A DNA stretch of 64,000 bases from Eutreptiella sp. 'Long Island Sound 2002'. Lineage: Eukaryota > Euglenozoa > Euglenophyceae > Eutreptiales > Eutreptiaceae. Shown here in pieces: positions 40,569 to 50,610 of this stretch (its first letter is position 1; every line of letters begins with the position of its first letter). A model generated the notes under the pieces. The model had not been told where the DNA came from and made no database searches. It saw only the letters and a list, made by a program, of their open reading frames with translations. Position numbers and translations under genes: made by a program. Location of the stretch: NCBI GenBank assembly GCA_964036045.1, contig OZ038384.1:50444843-50508842 (forward strand), in the 5' to 3' direction.

Positions 40569-41585
40569 ATGGGGCGCCTCTCCACGACCGAGTGCACCTA
40601 CCTACCTACCTACCTGCAGGCGGCCCCGGGGCCGCAAACGGGATGGACTGGGGACGTGTCCTCACTCGTCAGGACACCCGTCCCGCCCCGCATCGTCCTT
40701 CACGCCGCCAACGTGCTCCGGGCTACGGAGATACGCACGTGGGGACACGCTGCGGCCACCGTCCGGTGGCACCCCCCAGAGGACGGGGCCACCCAACTCA
40801 CCGTGGCGCACTTCAAAGCTGGGGAACCGGTATACGACGACGCCCTGTCCCGGCTGGGCGACACCCAGGGGCCCTTGCTCCTCATGCTCCCCACCGGCAT
40901 TGCAGCCGCGCTACGCCAGGAGCTAGACGGCTGCGAAGGGCTGCGAGTGGGGTTGGAGGCAGTCGCGGACGGCACCCTGCTGGCCCTGCTCCACAGAGAC
41001 ACCGCGAACGGGTGCCAATGGGATGCACTGACGCTCCACCTCACCAGGCGCCACGTGTACATGGCGAGCCCCCCCCAGGAGCACCCCCGCCCGGCGTGGG
41101 ACGACCTCATCGCCGCCTTCCACGACCACCGGATCCTCCCCGACGACACGTGGCAGGAGGTCCAGCGGAAGACGCTTGGCAAGGACTACCGGCGCCACGT
41201 CCGCGCCCGCCTGCTGGAGATCCGGGACCCCCTCCGACAGAGGTGGGACGACCTCTGGCTCCGCCATCTCGACCCTTGGTCGCCGCCCTCCCACCTCCCA
41301 CACACCTGCCGACTCTGCGGAGAATGTGACACGGTGTCCTCCGCAGCGTCGACAGGCGCCAACAGGTGCGCGCGGTGCGCCCAGGTAGCCGCGTGCCCCT
41401 GGCCCGAACCTCCCGCAGGCCCGCGCAGGCGCACAGAGGAGGAGGCCTTGCGCCGGCGCATCGAGGGGGCACACACCCCCTCGCACGAACAAGCGGGCCC
41501 CGCGGGCACTGCGCTTCTGTGGATCCACGTGCACCTGCGGGACCCCACATCCGTTGCGCACCTGTCGCACGTGTTCGCCCCCTAA
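40569..41585 (+). CDS. LINE ORF X, unknown, with a Cys-rich zinc-ribbon-like segment
   Basis: 338 codons from an ATG in good context (GAACCATGG), 227 bp after the pol stop. The N-terminus reads through a CTAC microsatellite (TYLPTYL). The middle is a plausible folded region with ATVRWHPPEDGATQLTVAHF and GPLLLMLPTGIAAALRQEL. A basic Trp-rich helix (QRKTLGKDYRRHVRARLLE, QRWDDLWLRHLDPW) leads to CRLCGECD and CARCAQVAACPW, two CxxC pairs. No family is recognised. Codon use is as GC-rich as the rest of the LINE. It is one of three ORFs between pol and the 3' end, not a normal LINE position. Confidence 0.6.
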   Translation: MGRLSTTECTYLPTYLQAAPGPQTGWTGDVSSLVRTPVPPRIVLHAANVLRATEIRTWGHAAATVRWHPPEDGATQLTVAHFKAGEPVYDDALSRLGDTQGPLLLMLPTGIAAALRQELDGCEGLRVGLEAVADGTLLALLHRDTANGCQWDALTLHLTRRHVYMASPPQEHPRPAWDDLIAAFHDHRILPDDTWQEVQRKTLGKDYRRHVRARLLEIRDPLRQRWDDLWLRHLDPWSPPSHLPHTCRLCGECDTVSSAASTGANRCARCAQVAACPWPEPPAGPRRRTEEEALRRRIEGAHTPSHEQAGPAGTALLWIHVHLRDPTSVAHLSHVFAP

Positions 41586-41624
41586 CCCCCACCCGCCGCC
41601 GCCCTTTGCAGAGCCCGCAGCACC

Positions 41625-42857
41625 ATGCCACGCCGACGGGGGGATGGGCCGGGGCACACCAGGGCCCGCCGCAGAGCGCAGAAGGCGGCCGTCCGGGGCC
41701 TGGTGGCGGACGCGGTGGCGGAGGCACACGAAGCGCACGCTGCCGCACGGTGTGACCTGGAGGGCAGTGCGAGGGCTTTCCTCAACGAGACCGCCCTCCC
41801 GGCCGTCCGCGCCCTGAACGGAGCGGGGGCCCCTACGCTGCTCCCGGCAATGCACCGGATCGTGAACGCCGTCCGGCAGGGGCTCATCAGCCCGGAGGCG
41901 GCCCTCTACGGGCACTGGATGGAGTGGCGCGAGTCCAATCGGTCGGGCCGGCCCCTGTCCATGGGGGACACCCTGCGGCTGACGGGAGCGGGGTCTGCCA
42001 TGTCCCTCCGCAGTAGCGCCCCAGTCCTGCTGCACACCCTCAGGACGCGCTACCCCGGGGACGCGGCCCCGTACCTGAACCAGGCGCGGGCCACGTACCC
42101 GGGAGGAGTGTCCGAGCTGGATGCGGCGCTCCACCTTCTACACCCGCCGGACGAGGACCTGGAGGTGGGCGAGGTCACGGTGTTCGTGGAAGGCGCGGAC
42201 GAGGCGTCCGCTCGCCTCCGGCCGACCAACCCGGTGTACGACGGCACCGGGCCTACCCCCCCGTACGCCGTCGTCTACGAGGCGTTCCCCAGGGAGCCCA
42301 CTTGGTGCCCCGCCCTCCCGCCGGCGACGCACGCGCCCCGCGGCTGGGCTAACCCAGACCTGTCCCCCCCCTTTTCCAGGACCAGGGGTGCCCACCACAG
42401 GGGGCAGGTCCTCTGGCAGGAGTGCCCTGGCACCCCCCTCCTCCTCCTCGCCGTCGCGACCCGCGGGGACCCGGGGCGGATCCTGAGGATCACCCCCACC
42501 AACCTCTATGGGGCAACACCCGTACCCCGCCCCCCCCTCCCGGCGCCCGCGGCGCGGGACGGAGTACACACCTTCCTGCGAACACAGGAGGTCACCGCCG
42601 TTACGGGGGTTCACCTGTTGCGGCTGCCCCCGACACCGCTCGACGACCCCCGGGGGCCCAGGGCCCTGGGCCCCGCCCCAGACTGGGAGCTGTGGCGCGA
42701 CGCGTGGGCCGCGTGGCTCCCCCGCCTCCCCTCTCAATGCCGGTGGATGGCCGCAGGCCCCCGGCCGTGCGGGGCTGACGCCACAACCGGCCCCCCACCC
42801 CCTCCCCCCCTCCCCCCCGCAGAGCACCACACGGCACTGCCCACGGCACGGCACTGA
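41625..42857 (+). CDS. LINE ORF Y, unknown
   Basis: 410 codons from an ATG in good context (GCACCATGCC), 39 bp after ORF X. The N-terminus is Arg-rich (MPRRRGDGPGHTRARRRAQK), followed by an Ala-rich helical part (GLVADAVAEAHEAHAAARCD). Then come a region with LLPAMHRIVNAVRQGLISPE, LYGHWMEWRESNRSGRPLSM and ARATYPGGVSELDAALHLLH, and a Pro-rich C-terminal half. No catalytic motif or known domain is seen. The stop overlaps the ORF Z start (TGATG), an arrangement used for reinitiation in some LINEs. A structural, gag-like role is possible but unproven. Confidence 0.58.
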   Translation: MPRRRGDGPGHTRARRRAQKAAVRGLVADAVAEAHEAHAAARCDLEGSARAFLNETALPAVRALNGAGAPTLLPAMHRIVNAVRQGLISPEAALYGHWMEWRESNRSGRPLSMGDTLRLTGAGSAMSLRSSAPVLLHTLRTRYPGDAAPYLNQARATYPGGVSELDAALHLLHPPDEDLEVGEVTVFVEGADEASARLRPTNPVYDGTGPTPPYAVVYEAFPREPTWCPALPPATHAPRGWANPDLSPPFSRTRGAHHRGQVLWQECPGTPLLLLAVATRGDPGRILRITPTNLYGATPVPRPPLPAPAARDGVHTFLRTQEVTAVTGVHLLRLPPTPLDDPRGPRALGPAPDWELWRDAWAAWLPRLPSQCRWMAAGPRPCGADATTGPPPPPPLPPAEHHTALPTARH

Positions 42858-44998
42858 TGCACCAGGAGGTAGTGGGAAGGGCGCGCCTGCCACCACGCAT
42901 GCCTACCAGGGTAACAGTGATGGCAGACTCCGATGGGTCCCCCCAGCGGGACGACCGCCACCACCGCCGGTCCCGCTCCCGCTCCCCCGTCTCCTCCCCG
43001 GAGTGGACGGGGGAGACCCTCGCGGAGCGCGAGGAGCGGAGGCTGGCGGACGCGGCGGTGCTGGTCGGGCCGCCGCCGCCGGCCCGGGAGCCTGGGCCAG
43101 CCGAGGCGACTGCCCCCGCCGCCCAAGCAGCCAGCCCCGCCGCCCCGCCCCGCCCAGACACGCAGAAGGCGGAGACCGCAGCGAGCCACGCCGCGGCCCC
43201 GACCGCGGCCCCCGGCACGCCGCCGACACGGGGTGCAGCCCCGGCGCAGGAACCGGGCGCATCGCCGAGGGCTGCCGCAGCCGCGGAGGAGAGCAAGAAG
43301 GGCGCGCGAGGGGTTGCGACCGCACGGGCCACGGGCGCCTCGTCGGCGGCCGCCACGGCAGCGAATGAGAGCGGGCAGGGCGCGCGAGGGGCTGCGGCCG
43401 CGACCCCGGCGGGCCGCGACACCACCTCGGCCGGCCGCGCCGCGACCTCCAGCGCGCCGCGAACGCGGGGGACGGACCCCGCACGGGCCGCGGGCGCCTC
43501 GCCGGCGGCCGCCGCGGCAGCAGAGGAGAACGAGGAGGGCGTGCGAGGCGTTGCGACCGCAGCCACGGGCGCCTCGTCGGCGGCCGCCACGGTGCCGAAG
43601 GAGAGCGAGGAGGGCGCGTGAAGGGCTGCGACCGCGACCCCGGCGGGCCGCGACACCGCCTCGGCCGGCCACGCCGCGGCCCCCAGCACGCCGCGCAAGC
43701 GGGGGAAGAACCCCGCACGGGCCGCGGACGCCTCGCCGGCGGCCGCCGCAGCAGCAGCAGTGGGCAGGGAGAGCGCGAAGTACCGCGCCCACGCCAACCC
43801 CACCCACACCCACACCAGCCCCCCCAAGCCGTTCCCCCCCAAGCCCTTCCCCCCGGGGCGGGAGCGGCACGTCCGCCCCCCGACGCGCGAGCGCTCGCCG
43901 GCGGGCGTCACGCTGCCGCAGCTGCAAAGGCAGCGGGACGCCCGGCGAGTGGTCCAGGAAGGGCGCAGCAGCGGGGGGGAGCAGAGCGGACGGCGCGACT
44001 CGGGGCAGGGGGCCGGGAAGGGGCCAGGGCACGGGAAGGGCGCGCAGGGGCGCGGGCAGGGAGCCCAGGTGCAGGGGGCAGGGCGAGGGGAGGTGGGAGA
44101 GCGAGCGGGCCAGGGCGTGGGGGACGGGAGGCGGGACCCGCAACACGGGCAGGGGGCTCGAAAGGGGCCCAAGGGCAAGGGCAAGGGCGCCGCGGGCCCC
44201 AAGGGACAGGCGGGATGGGGCATGGGAGCCCAGGGGGGAGGACGGGGCGAAGGGAGGGGGGCAGAGGGCGGGGCGCCCCCGCAGCCGGACGTGCAGCCGG
44301 TGAGGTGCATCCCCCCCGGCATCCAACAGATGCCGGCACACCACACCCACCACCACCACCACAACCACCACCACCACCTCTACAACATCGACCCTGACGC
44401 CGGCGAGCTCGTCCCCCCCCAACCCCCACGACACCAGCACCATCAAGCCTCCCCCGCGCCGAGGGCGGAGCCGGCGCGGATGGCCTCGGCGGAGGGGGGA
44501 CGGGGCGCGGCATCGGCGCCGCAGGCGCAGGGGCAGCGAGGGGGGCCGGCACGGGGGGCGGAGGAGGGCCGGCCATGGGACCGGGACTGGGGCGCGGTCC
44601 CGGACCCTCTGGGGGAGGAGATCCTCCCCCTGGTGGGGGAGGTGTACGGGTGGTTCTGCTGGGCCAACCAGGAGACCTCCAGGAGGTCGAGGAACCGGCC
44701 CTTCGATGCCGTGCTCCTCTGGAGGGACGGAGGAAACCGAGAGGTACCCCCGGGGGGGTGGGCAGCCCCAGAAGACCATGAGAGGGTCCTCAGGTCAGTG
44801 ATCCGGGCGGCGTGGCCCGACAGGGAGTCGACGTGGCCGGCCTTCCTGGAAGGGGGAGCGGTGCTCCGCATCACGGATGCGGACGCCAATAACTGGCTCC
44901 CCCGGGCTTTGCGCAGCGCCCTCGCCCACTGGCGCTACCGCCGGCACAACCCGCCGCCGCCGCAGCCCCAGCCCCTACACAAGCGGCGGCGCAGGTGA
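42857..44998 (+). pseudogene. LINE ORF Z, Ala/Arg/Gly-rich protein with 79-residue repeats and one in-frame TGA
   Basis: The frame starts at the ATG overlapping ORF Y and runs 713 codons with one stop, TGA at 43619-43621. N-terminal Arg/Ser tract (HHRRSRSRSPVSSPEW), then about three copies of a 237-bp (79-residue) Ala-rich repeat (GARGVATARATGASSAAAT). In the earlier repeat copy the stop position is CGA, so the TGA is a C-to-T change at a CpG. Beyond it lie a Gly/Lys/Arg-rich basic region, a His-rich run (HHTHHHHHNHHHHLYN) and a folded-looking C-terminal part (LPLVGEVYGWFCWANQETSR, DAVLLWRDGG, SVIRAAWPDRESTWPAFLE), ending HKRRRR. The composition suggests nucleic-acid binding, such as an ORF1-type protein, but no domain is recognised. 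Confidence 0.58.
43180..43770 (+). repeat. Intragenic 237-bp repeats in ORF Z
   Basis: GGCGCGCGAGGGGTTGCGAC at 43301 recurs as GGCGTGCGAGGCGTTGCGAC at 43538 (237 bp). The half-unit containing ACCCCGGCGGGCCGCGACAC occurs near 43410 and again near 43637. The array holds about 2.5 copies and keeps the reading frame. Confidence 0.85.
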
Positions 44999-47241
44999 AG
45001 GCCCAGACGGCGGGTACGGGAGAGTTGGGGGGGGGGGTTGGGCCCCACGGCCCACGCCCCCCCCACGGTACGGCACGACGCAAGAGGGCGCGCCACCTCC
45101 CGCGGGAGGAAGTGCGGAGACAACGAGCGCGGGGGGGAACCTGCTGCCCCGCAGCCCGCTAACCACTGACGGCTAACCCTCACGGCCACCCCCGGCCGGC
45201 CGGCGCCGCGCGACAACGGCCGGGGGATGAGGGGCCCCAGCGAGGGCCTGCGCGAGAATCCGCCTCTCGGGGGAAGGGCGCAACCCCCCGGCCGATGGCT
45301 GGCCCCCGGGGCCAGGACAGCCATGCCGCCCCCCCCCCCCCGGCCGACAGGAGGCATCGCCAGGGGACCAAAGGGCCCCCCCCACTCCCCCCCCCCCCTC
45401 CCACACAGGCCCGAGAGCGGGCGGGGGGGCGGCCCCCCCACCCCCCCCCCCCCGCACCCACCTCGGCTGGGGAGCCACAGGCGCGGCCCTCCGCCCCCCC
45501 AGGGCCGGGGGGGCGCCCCCCCCCTCAGGAGGAACGGCGACGCGGTAAGGGCAACGGCGGCTGGACCTGCTCCCGCGAACCCACACTGGCGTCCAGGAGC
45601 AACGCGCACAACGGAACAGGAAGGAGGCCGCGCCCCACATGACCCTCCCGTAACCACAGCCCACTCCGAGGTGACAGAGGGGGGGTTCACGTCAGCTGGG
45701 GCCCCTGGGGGAGCGGTCCACGGGCCGCCCCTCACCCCCCCCCGTGCCCGGGGCGGCACTTCAGCCCCGACCGCACGCGCGCGCCGGAAGGGAGCGCGCC
45801 GGCGACACGGAGAGGGCCGGAAAGGAGTACCGCAGGCCGCCGCCCGGAACGAGAACAGGGAGGCCGCGGCGCGACAGCCCCCCCCCCCGCCCCCCCACCA
45901 GCCCGCCAGCCGTGGGGGCCCCGGCCCCCACCCCCCGGGGCAGGGGGGATGGGCCCCCCCCGCCCGAGAGGGGAGCCGGAGTGTGACCCGCCCCCCCGTG
46001 CCAGCCGCCGGCTCACATGGGGGCCGCGAAGAACAAGCGGGCCCACGCCTGCGCACCGGGACGCCGCACAGATCGTACCCAGAGAAGCCGGGTGAGCACG
46101 AACCGGAGTGGTATGGGGGGCCACGCCCCCCATGGACAGCACACAAGCGGTGGCGCAGGTGATGGCCCAGACGGCGGATGCGCGAGAGTGGGGGGAGGAG
46201 CCGGGCCCCCCGACCCACGCCCCCCCCATGGTACGGCAGGGCGCAAGAGAGCGTGCCACCTCCCGCGGGAGGGAGTACGGAGACAACGAGCACGGGAGGG
46301 AACCTGCTGCCCCGCAGCCCGCTAACCACTGACCGCTAACCCTCACGGCCGCCCCCGGCCTGCCAGCGCCGCGCGACAACGGCCGGGGGGATGAGGGGCC
46401 CCAGCGAGGGCCTGCACGAGGATCCGGCTCTAGGTAGAGGGGGGCGGGGGAAGGGCGCGACCCCCCAGCCGATGGCTGGCCCCCGGGGCCAGGACAGCCA
46501 TGCCGCCCCCCCCCCCCCCGGGCCGTCAGGAGGCATCGCCAGGGGACCAGAGGGCCCCCCACACTCCCCCCCCCCCCCCGCACCCCTCCCACCTGGGGAG
46601 CCACGGGCGCGGCCCTCCGCCCCCCCGGAGCCGCAGGGGCGACGCGGTGGGGGGAGCGGCGGCTGGACCTGCTCCCGCGAGCCCACACTGGCGTGCCGGG
46701 GCAACGCGCACAACGGAACAGTATGGAGGCCGCGCGCCACATGACCCTCCCGTGACCACAGCCCACTCAGGGAGGGCAGAGGGGGGGTTCGGGTCTGCAA
46801 GGGCCCCTGGGGGAGCGGTCCGCGGACCGCCCCTCACCCCCCCCCCCACCCCGGGGCGGCACTTCGGCCCCGACCGCATGCACACGCCGGAAGGGAGCGC
46901 GCCGGCGACACGAAGGGGGCCAGGATTGAGTACCGCAGGCCTCCGCCCAGAAGGGGAGCAGGGAGGCCGCGGCGCGACACCCCCCCCCCGCCCCCCCACC
47001 GGCCCGCCGGCCGCTGGGGCCCCGGCCCCCACCCCCCGAGGCAGGGGGGATGGTCCCCCCCCGCCCGAGAGAGGAGCCGGAGCGCGACCCGCCCCCCCGC
47101 CCCAGCCGCCGGCCCCCATGGGGGCCGCGAAGAACAAGCGAGCCCGCGCCTACGCGCCAGGACGCCGCACAGATCGTACCCAGAGAAGCCTGCTGAGCAC
47201 GAACCGGAGTGGTATGGGGGGCCACGCCCCCCATGGACAGC
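44977..47241 (+). repeat. LINE 3' region, two tandem units of about 1.1-1.16 kb
   Basis: ACACAAGCGG at 44977 and 46141 starts two units. Both contain CCGCTAACCCTCACGG or its close variant, CGCGCGACAACGGCCGGGG (45209, 46372) and end in CCGGAGTGGTATGGGGGGCC and CCATGGACAG. The first bases are the last codons and stop of ORF Z, so the second unit begins with a copy of the ORF Z end. Long C-runs separate conserved blocks. ORFs on both strands here look like composition artefacts. Confidence 0.85.
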
Positions 47242-48468
47242 GGAACGCCAGTGACACCCGCTTTGTTGCCTGCCCAGGGAAGGCAGAGGGACGGAATGAG
47301 GCAGAGCGACCCCCCGCCCTACAGCCCCCCCCCCGGCCGCACAAACGGGGGGTACCGCGCACGCCCTTCCCCCCCCCAGCCCGACCCCGAGCACATGAAC
47401 GCCACGGACCCGGCCCGCGGCGCGCAGCCCCCACAGGGCGTGCCAGCCGAGGGGACAGAGCAGGGCCCCCACACCCGCACGCCCGCGCCCACAACACGTG
47501 GATGGCGGGCCCCGGCAGCCCACCCAGTGGGCAGGCAGTCGGGAAAGGGGGAGCGCATGACCCCAGACGCCCCTCGCAACGGTAGAAGGCACCCCCCCCG
47601 GGGACGCCCTGCCCCCACCCCCACAACCCCAAGCCAAGTAGGGGGGAACCGGGACCGGACCACCCCCCCCCCAAGCACGCCAGACGGAGCAAGGGACCGG
47701 AACAGGACACGCGGAGGGGCAACGACCACGTGGAAAGGCCCTACCAGCGCCCAGTGCCGGGACAACGCGAGGTGCGCACGCCACACCACCCAGGGGGGCG
47801 GGGGGCGGACACCGCGAGAGCGCGAGCGCACACACACGAAAGGGACACGCGGGGACTACCAGAAGGGCAACCGGACCGAGCGCGCGGAACGCACAAACCA
47901 CGTGGAATGGCGTACCAGCGAGCGAGGGTAAGGGACACCCGGACGGGACGGCCCGCCACACGCAGCGCTGAACACGCGGGGCGGGGAGGGGGAAAAGAGA
48001 GAGACACAACACCAGGTACCGGCCCGAACCCCCCGAACCGGCCGCGAGCGCCGCGCACACACAGACGGGGCACTGCACCCGCCAAGGCAGTAGTGGCGCA
48101 CAGCCAGACAGCGCCACGCCCCAACCCCTAGGCTAGGCAGCCTTCGCGCCAGCCCAAGGGGGTCCCACTGGCGACAAGCCAGTAGCACGGGCCCGGCGGC
48201 GCCGGCGCCCCGGGCGACCACGCATTAGGGGGGCGACGCAGTGGGTAAGCGCCCGCAGCCACGGCTGCGAATTGATGCACTGACCGGGGAGTGGCGAAAC
48301 GGGGAAGCCGGGGAAGGACGGGGCTCCGAGCTCTGTGAACCCAGAGGACTCCGCCACCAAGCAGGAGGTGCGTCTTGGAAGGCCCCCCACTAGGACCCGG
48401 TGGGCAGGATATCACCTGGCCCGAGCAGGTGGCCCCCCGGGGCCGAAAGGCGTCTAGTACCCGCAAAA
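47242..48468 (+). other. LINE 3' unique region, no supportable gene
   Basis: GC-rich sequence with many overlapping ORFs on both strands, none with a domain. The 5' half (to about 47950) is low-complexity Pro/Arg/Gly coding potential. It ends at the heptamer tail. Confidence 0.45.
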
Positions 48469-48503
48469 TCAAACCTCAAACCTCAAACCTTTTTAACGAA
48501 GAA
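48469..48503 (+). repeat. LINE 3' tail (TCAAACC)3 and right target-site duplication
   Basis: Three perfect TCAAACC heptamers at 48469-48489, immediately followed by TTTTTAACGAAGAA at 48490-48503. This sets the 3' end of the LINE to the base. Confidence 0.92.
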
Positions 48504-49370
48504 CAAAGTGGCACGTGTAGGACACAGACGTTGCTTTTTTTTGGAATCTGGAGAGACGGAAGCTCCCAGCTCCCGTTTTTTGCACTCTGGGTACCAAAGT
48601 GCAAATGACTTTTTGAGTAGGAAGCTGAACACAGTTTTTGGTGAGGATGAAGGGATTAGTGAGGTGACCGCCACTGCATCCTACAGCATCTTGCTGCAGC
48701 AGCATAGAAGGTACACTCAGCGTCCCAGACCGCGCAATTGGAAGTCTTCCAACTACCGCATTGTAGATAATTGGCGTGATTATATATAATCTTAGTTTTT
48801 GGAGAATCACGATTTTTTGCCCGCCAAGGAGGCCTTTTGCAACCAGTTAAACAAGCGCTTCAAGCGCTTAGCTGACGATGGATGGGCAGTAAAAGGAAAC
48901 AAGAACCTGTGGATAAATTCCCCTTTTCATTTGTTGGGGCAGGTCGTTCAGAAACTCAAGGAATATCGCACTCAGGCCATCCTTGTAGTACCACTTCGGG
49001 ATTCGAAACCCTGGTGGAAGCATGTTTTGGCCATGACTGCCGACTCCATCCGCCTCCCCCACGACGTCAAGCTGTACGCCAGGGACCACACTGGTCCCCT
49101 GCGACAGCGGCCATGGCCTACCGTCGCATTCCTCGTCGACGGAGGTCTCATCTCTGACGGATCCTGCACATCGGACCATGGGTCAGAATCAGGTCTTGAC
49201 CATGGTACTGAGTCGGATTCGAATTTTTCGGTTTTTTTGGAAAGAGATATTACGGTGCCGAACCTGGAATCTGGAACGTCTGATTGTAGCCAGACCCCAA
49301 TACGATTGGATCCAGCAAGCATCTCCCACCTGGCCAGGGGAAAAAATCCAAAAAAAGGTTAAATTCAGAC
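48504..49370 (+). pseudogene. Element F methyltransferase-like module, original copy
   Basis: The frame after the LINE gives VARVGHRRCFFLESGETEAP, SEVTATASYSILLQQHRRY, two stops near 48787-48795, then FLPAKEAFCNQLNKRFKRL, LWINSPFHLLGQVVQKLKEY, QAILVVPLRDSKPWWKHVL, IRLPHDVKLYARDHTGPL and TVAFLVDGGLI. These blocks align one to one with element A (WMCPPYHRF, IVVGPKW, EWWKPLM, GYHLPG, TVALYVDGG), which shows a conserved domain of about 130 residues placed before RT. It has no enzymatic assignment beyond resemblance. The usual Trp in VPLW is Arg here but Trp in copy 1. Confidence 0.62.
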
Positions 49371-50610
49371 AATTTCATGAAAGACCCAAGTTTGAAGCCT
49401 TTTTGGACCCCTTTGTCTGTGAGCCTCTGGAGGATGCTCAGCAGGCTGGGGCATCTGCGACATACCCGCAAGAGGGAGTCGACCCCTCCCTTTTTCAGTC
49501 GATAAAACAAGGTCTGTTGCCCGCCAGTTCGCGAGATCTGAAGAAAATTTGCTCTACAGTGGTGGCTGGTGAGTGGGTTGAAAGTCAACTTTGCAATGAG
49601 CGAAGGAAAAACATTTTTTTGCCGAGTGAAAGGACACCACCCTCTCAGGTAAGCTCGTCAAGAACCCTCCTGTCGGTGCCCTGCACGGAGAGGCGTTCAT
49701 CGAGCTGAAGAAAGGGGCGAAACCCAAAAAGCAGCGACCGTACGAAAGTGATGGCAAAAAGCATGAAATTCTTGGCGACATCATACAGAGAAATCTTCGA
49801 GAATTCGGCTGGTTCGAGGCATGCATGACCTCCGAGTGGTGTTGTGCGCCCTTCACTGTGCCTAAACTGCCCCAAGCAGACCAGAATTCTATTGATGGTT
49901 GGCGCATGGTGGTTGATTTTCGTAATTTAAATGCGGAAACTAAGGCTGATTCACACGCTTTGCCCCGCATTGAGGAGGAAATCGTGAAAAGAGCCAATGA
50001 GAAAATAATCTCGTTCCCGGATTTGAGGCATCCTTTTCACCAGATGCCTCTGGGGAAGTCATCCAGACGCCTCATGTGCAAGTGCAGTCCAGTGGGTCCT
50101 CTTCACTGCACAGTCATGCCTATTGGCTTGAAGAATGCTCTGAGCTTTTTGCAACAGATGATGGAAGAACTCTTGTTTTCAGAGCACCCTGAGCTTCGCG
50201 AATTCGTTTCCGTATATATTGACGACATAATCATCGCCGCTGTGGGCCAAGGTTTAACAGAACAGAAGCTTGTGGACCTGCATGAGAAACAGTTGAATAT
50301 TGTTCTCGACCTTCTGGACTAAAATCAGCTCATCTGCGGTCCCAAGAAGGGCAAATCATTTCTGGAAAGTGTCGAATTCTGTGGCAGTTTGCTGCGAAAT
50401 GGGACAAGACAGCCGAGCCCAGGGAAGCTCCGCGCAGTCCAGAAGTGGAAGCGCCCTGAGACCATTTCGGCCCTTCGTGGATTCTTTGGCTGTTGTAAAT
50501 TCTACCGTACCTTTGTCAAGGATCACGCCAAGTATGCCGCCCCCCGTACTGCATTACTCAACGTTGGTAGGGGGGCTGGTTGTGCGGCCTTGAAGGTGCG
50601 AGTACAGTAG
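49320..50610 (+). pseudogene. pol: Element F reverse transcriptase
   Basis: A linker in one frame (VKFRQFHERPKFEAFLDPFV, AGEWVESQLCNER) shifts in the T-run at 49612-49618 to the main pol frame. There a TGA at 49627 (FFAE-stop-KDTTLSGK) is followed by EAFIELKKGAKPKKQRPYES, GWRMVVDFRNLNAETKADSH, FPDLRHPFHQMPLGK, VMPIGLKNALSFLQQMM, the active site VYIDDIII (50213-50236), a TAA at 50320 and LRGFFGCCKFYRTFVKDHA. A TAG at 50608 stands in VQ-stop-TDQCHEAV, where Ty3 elements have Trp. The core is intact apart from stops, with no frameshift after 49627. Confidence 0.85.

Larger units (their letters stand above)
37747..48489 (+). mobile_element. GC-rich non-LTR retrotransposon (LINE), 5' truncated, with three extra ORFs
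   Basis: 10,743 bp of strikingly GC-rich DNA inside A/T-moderate element F, bordered by a 14-bp direct repeat and ending in (TCAAACC)3 at 48469-48489. The 5' end falls inside a pol gene, downstream of the RT core. Content is RNase H and a CCHC zinc segment (pol C-terminus), then ORFs X, Y and Z, then a tandemly duplicated 3' region. Target duplication, simple-repeat tail and 5' truncation are hallmarks of target-primed reverse transcription. Confidence 0.85.

Noticed and set aside
42601-44779. Long minus-strand ORFs of 587 and 681 codons opposite ORFs Y and Z
   Set aside because: Very GC-rich DNA has few stop codons in any frame. The translations are low-complexity shadows, and the plus-strand frames have better starts and order.
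46834-48117. 427-codon minus-strand ORF in the LINE 3' region
   Set aside because: Spans a tandem-repeat border and C-runs, with no domain; a composition artefact.
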